Shown here: positions 1-5,384 of the stretch, one piece after another
How the letters are laid out: each line of letters opens with the position of its first letter
How positions within the stretch are numbered: the first letter of the stretch is position 1
Assembly (NCBI GenBank): GCA_019234035.1
Contig: JAFALX010000289.1
Span: forward strand, 1 to 8,176
Length of the DNA stretch: 8,176 nucleotides
Direction of reading: 5' to 3'
From: Candidatus Dormiibacterota bacterium
GTDB taxonomy: Bacteria; Chloroflexota; Dormibacteria; Aeolococcales; Aeolococcaceae
The notes under the pieces: model-generated
What the model saw: the letters and a program-made list of their open reading frames with translations, nothing else
The model's database searches: none
Told to the model about the DNA's origin: nothing
Translations under genes and position numbers: made by a program

Positions 1-48
1 CCGTTCCACGAGGTGTACGAGGACTCCCGGGCGACCGGCTCGCCATGA
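1..48 (+). CDS. C-terminal tail of an upstream gene (partial)
   Basis: Reading frame 1 is open from the window edge and ends in TGA at 46-48, giving the tail PFHEVYEDSRATGSP. The stop overlaps the ATG of the next gene in an ATGA arrangement, which suggests one operon with translational coupling. Sixteen codons are too few to name the product. A sugar-1-phosphate uridylyltransferase or another sugar-pathway enzyme would fit next to a galactokinase, but that is only a guess from context. Confidence 0.6.
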   Translation, partial: PFHEVYEDSRATGSP

Positions 49-1187
49 GCACCTCGCCGCTCTTCGAGATGCTCCTTCGCGGCGCGCTCGACCGCGCGTT
101 CGGCGCAGGCGACGACCCGGCGTTCGCCGCAGCGCCGGGACGCTGCACGCTGGTCGGCGAGCACGTCGACTACGCCGGCGGGCTCGTGCTCTGCGTGGCG
201 ATCGACCTCGAGGTGATGGTCGCCGTCCGGGTGGCGTCGGGGTCGTTGGACCGCGTCGCCGTCGGCGACCGGCGTTTTGCGCGCGAGGGTCCGCTGCGTG
301 CCGCCGGCGCCGGCTACGTCTTCGCCGCCGCCGACGCGTTGCGCCACCGCGGGCTCGAGATCCCCCCGGTCGAGGTGGCCACGACGGCATCGCTGCCCGC
401 GGCGGCGGGGCTCGCATCCTCGGCGGCCGTCATCGGTGCCACGCTCGTGGCGTTGTTGCGGCTGCAGGGCGCGTCGCTGACGGCGGCCGAGCTCATCGAC
501 GCCGCATACGCGGCCGAGCACGATATCCTCGGCGTTCCGAGCGGCCGCCTCGACGAGCACGCGATCGTCGAGTCGCCCGAGGGAGGAGCGATCCTGCTCG
601 ACTGCGCGGCCGGCACCGTCTCGGACGTGCCGTGGGCGCTGGACGACGTCGTGCTCTGCGTCTGCGACACCGGCGAACGGCACTCGGTCGCCGGGGTGGG
701 CTATCGAGACCGCCGTGCCGAGGCGGAGGCCGCGCTGCACGCGGCCGGCCTGGGCAACGCACAGCACGTGGGAGCCGCAGCGGCGATTCCCGAGCTCGCC
801 GATCCCACGCTCTCGCGGCGGTTGCGCCACGTCGTGAGCGAGACGCGGCGGGCCGCGGCGGCGGCCGAGGCGCTGCGCTGCGGGGATGCCGCTGCGCTCG
901 GCACCCTCATGACGGAGTCCCAACGGTCGCTGCGCGACGACATGGAGGTCAGCACGCCGCGCCTCGATGCCGTGGTCGAGGCGTCGGTTGCGGTCCCAGG
1001 CTGCCTCGGGGCTCGGCTCGTCGGTGCCGGGTTCGGAGGCTCCGTGATTGCGCTGGTCCGCAGCTCGGCCGCGGGTGCCTGCGTCGACGCCATGCAGGTC
1101 GCGGCAGGGGAGGGCTCGTCTGCGTTCGTCGTCCATCCGTCGGCCGGCCTCGCGTTCACCGCGGGCGACGCGGTCACCCGCGTCTAG
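45..1187 (+). CDS. galK: Galactokinase-family GHMP kinase
   Basis: Predicted cytoplasmic sugar kinase that transfers the ATP gamma-phosphate to C1 of galactose, the first step of the Leloir pathway. At 380 residues it has normal galactokinase length. The galactokinase signature is at residues 32-46 (GRCTLVGEHVDYAGG), the GHMP ATP-binding loop at 117-128 (LPAAAGLASSAA), and the C-terminal glycine-rich motif at 322-332 (GARLVGAGFGG). By comparison with human GALK1 from memory, the sugar-contacting residues are present: R33, E39, H40, D42, catalytic D170 and Y220. The stretch near 261-303 (RHVVSET, SLRDDMEVS) also matches galactokinases rather than mevalonate or homoserine kinases. The usual MDQ around the catalytic aspartate is LDE here (169-171), so a related sugar is possible. 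The ATG overlaps the upstream stop and I see no well-spaced Shine-Dalgarno sequence, consistent with coupled translation. Confidence 0.85.
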   Translation: MSTSPLFEMLLRGALDRAFGAGDDPAFAAAPGRCTLVGEHVDYAGGLVLCVAIDLEVMVAVRVASGSLDRVAVGDRRFAREGPLRAAGAGYVFAAADALRHRGLEIPPVEVATTASLPAAAGLASSAAVIGATLVALLRLQGASLTAAELIDAAYAAEHDILGVPSGRLDEHAIVESPEGGAILLDCAAGTVSDVPWALDDVVLCVCDTGERHSVAGVGYRDRRAEAEAALHAAGLGNAQHVGAAAAIPELADPTLSRRLRHVVSETRRAAAAAEALRCGDAAALGTLMTESQRSLRDDMEVSTPRLDAVVEASVAVPGCLGARLVGAGFGGSVIALVRSSAAGACVDAMQVAAGEGSSAFVVHPSAGLAFTAGDAVTRV

Positions 1188-1209
1188 CGCCCCACGTCGG
1201 GGGGAGCAC

Positions 1210-1215
1210 TAGACT
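1210..1215 (+). promoter_or_regulatory. Candidate -10 box of a leaderless plsY promoter
   Basis: TAGACT fits the actinobacterial -10 pattern TANNNT and ends 7 nt before the ATG at 1223, so transcription would start at or next to the start codon. No Shine-Dalgarno sequence lies at normal distance (the GGGGAG at 1201-1206 is 16 nt away). I see no convincing -35 box. The call rests on spacing and pattern only. Confidence 0.4.
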
Positions 1216-1222
1216 GCCGCCA

Positions 1223-1855
1223 ATGCCAGGCCGCCTTGCCGACGTCGCCGGAGTTGCCGCCGGATATGTGATCGGATCGGTGCCGATCGGCGTGCTCCTC
1301 GGCCGCACCGTCCGTGGCATGGACGTTCGCGAGCACGGCAGCCACAGCATGGGTACGACCAACGTCCTGCGCCTGGTGGGACCGTCGGCGGCGGCGACGA
1401 CCTTCGCCCTCGACGTCGCCAAGGGCAGCCTCGCGGTGCTCGTGGCCCGCAGGCTCGGCGCCGACCGCACCGGCCAGGCCGCGGCCGGTTTCAGCGCGAT
1501 GGTCGGTCACGCGTGGCCGGCGTTCGCCGGGTTCCGCGGCGGCAAGAGCGTCGCCACCGGCTTCGGCGGCATGCTGGCGCTGACACCCTGGGGGTCCGCG
1601 ACCGCCGTGGCCGGCGGTCTCAGCGCGCTCGTCGCGAGCCGGATCGTGTCGGTCGGGTCTCTGACGGCGGCGGCGTCGTCGATTGTCGGGGCCGCGATCC
1701 AGTCGAGACGGACCGGCGACCCAGCACCGCTGGCCTTCGCCACCGCTGCCACAGCCCTGATCGCGGCCCGCCACTCGGCAAACATCAGCCGGCTGCTGCG
1801 AGGCGAGGAGCCCCGCGTCTCGCTCAAACGGAAGCCGACCACAACACCGTCGTGA
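1223..1855 (+). CDS. plsY: PlsY-family glycerol-3-phosphate acyltransferase (divergent)
   Basis: Integral membrane protein of 210 residues, the usual PlsY length. PlsY moves an acyl group from acyl-phosphate to the sn-1 position of glycerol-3-phosphate, making lysophosphatidate at the start of phospholipid synthesis. Family marks in order are the N-terminal GYVIGSVPIGVLLGR (14-28), motif 1 at 36-47 (R36, S40, G44, N47), the DVAKG segment (64-68), motif 2 at 105-112 (RGGKSVAT), and motif 3 at 183-190 (RHSANISR, keeping R183, H184 and N187). Hydrophobic stretches cover most of the chain, with a basic C-terminal tail. Several motif positions differ from the family norm: GSGNxGATN reads GSHSMGTTN, GGKG reads GGKS, and RHREN reads RHSAN. 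It may therefore be a second, specialised PlsY paralogue. The reading frame is open further upstream to 632, but that part overlaps galK and looks like shadow sequence; ATG 1223 fits the domain start and the leaderless promoter. Confidence 0.82.
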   Translation: MPGRLADVAGVAAGYVIGSVPIGVLLGRTVRGMDVREHGSHSMGTTNVLRLVGPSAAATTFALDVAKGSLAVLVARRLGADRTGQAAAGFSAMVGHAWPAFAGFRGGKSVATGFGGMLALTPWGSATAVAGGLSALVASRIVSVGSLTAAASSIVGAAIQSRRTGDPAPLAFATAATALIAARHSANISRLLRGEEPRVSLKRKPTTTPS

Positions 1856-1912
1856 CCCCGCTGTCCGCCGCCGCGCACGAAATTGTCTGTAGCCAAGCGA
1901 AGGACCGCCCCT

Positions 1913-1918
1913 CATAAT
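1913..1918 (+). promoter_or_regulatory. Candidate -10 box upstream of the exported protein gene
   Basis: CATAAT differs from TATAAT by one base and stands out in a very GC-rich sequence. It ends 8 nt before the ATG at 1927, again placing the transcript start at or just before the start codon. The nearest -35-like element, TTGTCT at 1883-1888, is 24 nt away, which is too long to count as support. Confidence 0.45.
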
Positions 1919-1926
1919 TGGCGCCT

Positions 1927-2607
1927 ATGGGGCGATACGGCGTGCCGCGCCCGGTGCGCTACGGGTTCGGGATTCTTGTTGGGGCGAGCGTATTCGCCGC
2001 CACGAGCGTGGCCATGTTCAGCCTTGCCGCGTCGGCTGGGAACAGCTCGGATCTGCTCGGGGGCCTGACCAACAGCCTCGGCACCGTCACCGGAGGGGTC
2101 GTCAACACGGTGAGCAACACCGTGAACAGCGTGGCCGGTCCGTCCGGCACGGTGTGCCAGCTGCTCTGCAACGTCGGCTCGTCCGGCGCGACGCAGCCGC
2201 AGAGCAGCAGCAACCCTCTGGGCTCGACGCTCAACTGCGTCACCGCAGGCAACTGCAGCATCAAAGACCCGCTGCCGGTGAACAACGCGACCAGCAACGG
2301 CTCCGCAACCGGTGGTGCCACCACGGTGCCGCCCGTCTCGAACCCGCCGCCGGTGGGCAGCGCTCCCGTCGCCCGCGGCCCCGTGGCCGGTGATCCACCC
2401 GCGATCACGGTGCCCTCGGGCGTGACGGCCCCCGGGTCGCTCGTGCCGCCGCCGCCGTCATCGATCAACCTGCCGACCGCCACCAGCGGAATCAACTTCG
2501 GCAAGGCGCCATTTCTCTGGCCGCTCTTCCTGGGGCTCGACGTACTGGGGGCGGGCGCGGTCGTGCTGGCACTGAGGAAGACCTGGTCGAGACCCGTCGC
2601 GGACTGA
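1927..2607 (+). CDS. Exported, C-terminally membrane-anchored protein of unknown function
   Basis: I do not recognise a family for this 226-residue protein. The N-terminus is basic (RYGVPRPVRYG) and followed by a hydrophobic stretch at about 13-35; ASA at 35-37 could be a signal peptidase I site. The middle is rich in Gly, Ser, Thr, Asn and Pro, contains a small NTV repeat near 60-70 (NTVSNTVNSV), and becomes proline-rich at about 134-180. Its four cysteines, C77, C81, C104 and C110, form CxxxC and CxxxxxC pairs that could make disulfides outside the cell. A second hydrophobic segment (196-216) followed by RKTWSR near the end forms a tail anchor. A TTG at 1918 in the same frame would add three residues, but ATG 1927 fits the promoter spacing better. 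The gene lies 17 nt before the sensor kinase gene, so the two are probably co-transcribed. A surface scaffold or a sensing partner is possible; the function is unknown. Confidence 0.75.
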   Translation: MGRYGVPRPVRYGFGILVGASVFAATSVAMFSLAASAGNSSDLLGGLTNSLGTVTGGVVNTVSNTVNSVAGPSGTVCQLLCNVGSSGATQPQSSSNPLGSTLNCVTAGNCSIKDPLPVNNATSNGSATGGATTVPPVSNPPPVGSAPVARGPVAGDPPAITVPSGVTAPGSLVPPPPSSINLPTATSGINFGKAPFLWPLFLGLDVLGAGAVVLALRKTWSRPVAD

Positions 2608-2624
2608 CATAGGGCCGGGGGCTC

Positions 2625-5051
2625 ATGTTCGGTCGTGTGCGGGCACCGCTCGCCGCTCTCAGAGGGTCGTTCGCCACAAAGCTGCTGCTCGGCGGGATCC
2701 TGCTCACGCTGATCCTGGTCGGCGCCGTCGGCGGGTACCTGATCTACAGCCGGGACCAGCAGACCACGACGGGGGCCCTGAGCAACTCCGACAACCGCGC
2801 CGGCGTCATGCGCCAGGTCCTCGAGCAGTTCACGGGCAAGGAGTCGTTCGCCACCGCCCAGGGCTTGTCGGGACAGGGGCCGCTGATCGACGCGCTGTCC
2901 GGATCGAATCCGGGGCCGGCGGTGGCGCAGCTGTTCAAGAACTCACCGGTCGACCTGTCGGGTGAGGTGCTGCTCATCGCCGACCGCACCGGCTCGGCCG
3001 TGTACGTGCGCCCAGCTTCCGACCTGACGGTCGGCTCCGACCTCGATCCGTTCGAGAGCCCGCTGCTGGTGAGCTACGCGCTGAACGGACAGCGCTGCGC
3101 GCTCACCGGCCAGGCCGGGGCCTGCGGCGTCGACCTCCTGAGCGGGGGGATCCCTGCGTACGCCGTGGCCGTCCCCGTCGTGTCGGCGAGTGGCACGACA
3201 GTCGGTGTGGTGGCGTACATCGCGCCGCTGCAGCAGCAGCTGCAGCGCTTCACCACGCTGTTCCAGTTCCCGACGGCATTCGTCGCGGTCAGCAACCCCG
3301 ATACGGAGATCCGGCTGAACAGCACCACGCCCGTGACGACCCGTACCCCGCCGGCCATCGCCGCGGCGGTGCGCACCGGCAAGGACGTCGTCCACTCGAC
3401 GTACACCGCGCCCGTCGCCACGGGCGGGCTCGGCCAGGTCGCCGGGAGCTTTGCCGCCGAGCTCGGCGCGGACGGCCGGACGGTGGTGGGCTACGTCGGC
3501 GTCGAGGTGCCGGTTGCGCCGTTCGTCGGTGACGAGCACACCGACGTGCTGACGATCATCGTCATCACCGCCTTCGCGCTGCTGTTGATCGCGGCCCTGA
3601 TCATCATCTTCGTCGAGAGCGTGGTGCGCCGCCCGATCCGCCGCCTCGAGCGTGGCGTCGCGCGCATCGCCGGCGGCGACTACAACACGCCGATCCCGGT
3701 GCGAGGGCACGACGAGCTGGCACGCCTTGCCTCGAGCGTCAACCGGATGGGCGAGAGCATCGCCCGCTATACCACCCAGCTCAAGGACGCGCGGCAGCGG
3801 CTCGACCGCGCGGTGGAGCGCGTCAGCGGCATGTCGAGCGCCCTCACCACGACGACCGGCGGCGTCGCAGCGCTGCAGAACGAGGTGGTGCGCGCCGCGG
3901 CGGGCATCGTCGGCCAGGGCAGCAAGGCGCTGTTCCTGCTGCGCGAGGGCGACCAGCTCGTGGTGCAGGCGATCTACGGCGACCGCCGTTTCCCATCGGA
4001 CCTCAGCCGCTGGGACCGTTTTCCTTCGGTGCTGCGCGGCGACATCGTGCGCGAGTCGCAACCCGGCGAGGGCTCGCTGCTCGCCATGCCGATGTTCTTC
4101 CAGGGCGAGGTGCTCGGCGCCCTCGCGCTGCTCATGCCCGCAGGCGCACAGGTGCCCGCCGAGGATCAGGAGAAGGTTCTGGTCGTGCTTGCCAACAACG
4201 CGGCCATCGCGATGGAGAACGCGCGACTCTTCGAGCAGGAGAAGGAGACGGTGCAACGTCTGCGCCAGCTCGACGCGATGAAGAGCGACTTCCTCTCGAC
4301 GGTGCAGCACGAGCTGCGCACACCGCTCACCGCGATCCTCGGGCTCAGCGACCTCATCGAGATGTGCTGGGAGACGTGGGAGGATCAGCCGAAGCTCGAC
4401 GTCATCCACGACATCCAGCTCGCGGCACGCAACCTCTACGACATCGTCGAGACGATCATCGACTTCAACGCCGTCGAGGGCGAGACGGTGGTCGTGCATC
4501 CGACGCAGATGCCGCTGCGCGACGCGGTGGACCGCGGCGTCACCGGCGTCGCCGAGCGCCACAAGGGCGGCCTGCCCGTGCCGGTGGACATCGATGTGCC
4601 GGCGGGGCAGTTCATTCAGGCCGATCCCGACCGGTTCGAGCAGGTGCTGCGCGCGCTGATCGACAACGCGGTGAAGTTCAGCGATGGCCATGGCCGCGTG
4701 CTCGTGCGCGCGGTGCCGTCGCCGCGGTTCGACTTCGTGCGTCTCGACGTCGTCGACCAGGGCATCGGCATCCCGCCCGACGACCTGCCGCGGGTGTTCG
4801 AGCGCTTCTTCCAGGTGGACAACACCGCAACGAGGCGGTACGGCGGCACCGGCATGGGGCTCGCGCTCGTGAAGCGGCTCGTGACCGCGCACGGCGCCAC
4901 CATCGAGGTGGAGTCGAAGCTCGGCTTCGGCACGCGTGTGGTGCTCGACTGGCCGGCCAGCGAGGCGGCGCTGCGGGCCGCGTCGCCGCGCAACGGCTCC
5001 CCGAACGGGAACGCGATGGCGGCGAGCCTGCCTCCGGCGGCCGTCTCCTAG
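2625..5051 (+). CDS. Membrane sensor histidine kinase with HAMP and GAF-like domains
   Basis: An 808-residue two-component sensor that should autophosphorylate on H562 and pass the phosphate to an unidentified response regulator. A first membrane segment lies at about 20-41. The extracytoplasmic sensor region (about 42-305) resembles Cache-type folds in layout and carries C158 and C167. A second membrane segment is at about 308-333. It is followed by HAMP (about 335-380), a coiled coil (380-402), a GAF-like domain (about 403-535), a linker coil, and HisKA with the H box FLSTVQHELRTP (556-567). The ATPase domain has N box LIDNAVKFS (678-686), G1 DQGIGIP (711-717), F box FERFF (725-729) and G2 GGTGMGLAL (740-748), so it appears catalytically intact. 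The last 28 residues are a low-complexity A/S/P/N tail. AGGG at 2611-2614 is a weak ribosome binding site 10 nt before the ATG. No response regulator gene lies within the window on either side. The domain calls are firm for the kinase core and less so for the sensor and GAF parts. Confidence 0.9.
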   Translation: MFGRVRAPLAALRGSFATKLLLGGILLTLILVGAVGGYLIYSRDQQTTTGALSNSDNRAGVMRQVLEQFTGKESFATAQGLSGQGPLIDALSGSNPGPAVAQLFKNSPVDLSGEVLLIADRTGSAVYVRPASDLTVGSDLDPFESPLLVSYALNGQRCALTGQAGACGVDLLSGGIPAYAVAVPVVSASGTTVGVVAYIAPLQQQLQRFTTLFQFPTAFVAVSNPDTEIRLNSTTPVTTRTPPAIAAAVRTGKDVVHSTYTAPVATGGLGQVAGSFAAELGADGRTVVGYVGVEVPVAPFVGDEHTDVLTIIVITAFALLLIAALIIIFVESVVRRPIRRLERGVARIAGGDYNTPIPVRGHDELARLASSVNRMGESIARYTTQLKDARQRLDRAVERVSGMSSALTTTTGGVAALQNEVVRAAAGIVGQGSKALFLLREGDQLVVQAIYGDRRFPSDLSRWDRFPSVLRGDIVRESQPGEGSLLAMPMFFQGEVLGALALLMPAGAQVPAEDQEKVLVVLANNAAIAMENARLFEQEKETVQRLRQLDAMKSDFLSTVQHELRTPLTAILGLSDLIEMCWETWEDQPKLDVIHDIQLAARNLYDIVETIIDFNAVEGETVVVHPTQMPLRDAVDRGVTGVAERHKGGLPVPVDIDVPAGQFIQADPDRFEQVLRALIDNAVKFSDGHGRVLVRAVPSPRFDFVRLDVVDQGIGIPPDDLPRVFERFFQVDNTATRRYGGTGMGLALVKRLVTAHGATIEVESKLGFGTRVVLDWPASEAALRAASPRNGSPNGNAMAASLPPAAVS

Positions 5052-5085
5052 CGCGGCTGACTGGCCCTGCCTCGCCGGACAGGGG

Positions 5086-5091
5086 TACAAT
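5086..5091 (+). promoter_or_regulatory. -10 box of the SRP RNA promoter
   Basis: TACAAT matches TATAAT at five of six positions. It lies 8 nt before G5100, the first base of the terminal helix of the SRP RNA, so the RNA could begin at its transcription start without 5' trimming. A CTGACT at 5057-5062 resembles a -35 box, but the 23-nt spacer is too long, so the -35 element is unassigned. Confidence 0.55.
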
Positions 5092-5099
5092 TCGAGACG

Positions 5100-5367
5100 G
5101 TCGCGCTAGACGGGGCGTTAGCGGTGCCCTGTACCTGCAATCCGCTACAGCGGGGTCGAATTCCCCACCGAGGGGGTGCGTCGTCGGGTCTGCTCCGATC
5201 TCACTGGCGTTGACGACTGGGTCCTGCGCAGCTCGGGCCCGTGAACCCCGTCAGGTCCGGAAGGAAGCAGCGGTAAGCGGTCTCCCGGGGGTGCCGTGGG
5301 GAAACCTGGTCTGAGCCGGTGGACCGGGTGAGCGCTGGTGGCGTGCCAACGACGTGGGGTGCGCGAC
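5100..5367 (+). ncRNA. ffs: Signal recognition particle RNA, large (Alu-containing) type
   Basis: RNA core of the signal recognition particle, which binds Ffh and directs nascent membrane and secreted proteins to the translocon. The Ffh-binding domain IV is unmistakable: AGGTCCGGAAGGAAGCAGC at 5253-5271, with the GGAA tetraloop at 5259-5262. The 5' part is the Alu-like domain known from Bacillus subtilis scRNA: CTAG at 5106-5109, GCGG at 5121-5124, and CCCTGTACCTGCAATCCG at 5127-5144. GGGTCCTGCGCA at 5219-5230 also matches the Bacillus RNA as I recall it. The ends pair perfectly over 7 bp, 5100-5106 (GTCGCGC) with 5361-5367 (GCGCGAC), which is helix 1 and sets the boundaries. Another stretch of helix 5 pairs 5179-5188 with 5346-5355 (nine of ten positions, counting one G-U). 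The length of about 268 nt is close to the 271 nt of the Bacillus RNA and far above the roughly 110 nt of the small 4.5S type. The gene converges on treZ and stops 4 nt before its stop codon. Confidence 0.93.
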
Positions 5368-5384
5368 TTCTCTATTGCTCGCGC
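5361..5384. other. Inverted repeat at the SRP RNA / treZ junction
   Basis: GCGCGA at 5361-5366 is the exact reverse complement of TCGCGC at 5379-5384, with 12 nt between them. The left arm is also the 3' strand of SRP RNA helix 1; the right arm lies within the last codons of treZ. It could form a hairpin in read-through transcripts from either direction. There is no T-run, so it is not a standard intrinsic terminator. In a sequence this GC-rich, a 6-bp repeat may arise by chance. Confidence 0.3.

Noticed and set aside
632..1222. Upstream extension of the plsY frame inside galK
   Set aside because: The added 197 residues are Arg/Gly-rich shadow sequence of galK; PlsY homology begins right after ATG 1223.
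5065..5084. Possible terminator hairpin after the kinase gene (CCCTG at 5065-5069 with CAGGG at 5080-5084)
   Set aside because: The stem is only 5 bp with a 10-nt loop and no T-run, and it lies in the promoter region of the SRP RNA.
2943..5090. Long open frame of 715 codons on the minus strand opposite the sensor kinase
   Set aside because: It is rich in Arg, His and Ala with no domain motifs, and it mirrors the codon bias of the intact kinase gene on the plus strand. Long antisense frames are expected in GC-rich coding DNA.
5172..5310. Reading the SRP RNA as a small 4.5S type confined to the domain IV region
   Set aside because: The conserved Alu-type 5' segment at 5127-5144 and the perfect terminal helix show that the RNA extends to about 5100-5367.
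4364..5314. Plus-strand frame of 316 codons covering the kinase C-terminus and the SRP RNA
   Set aside because: It is out of frame with a clear kinase core, has a shadow-type composition, and its end overlaps a structured RNA gene.
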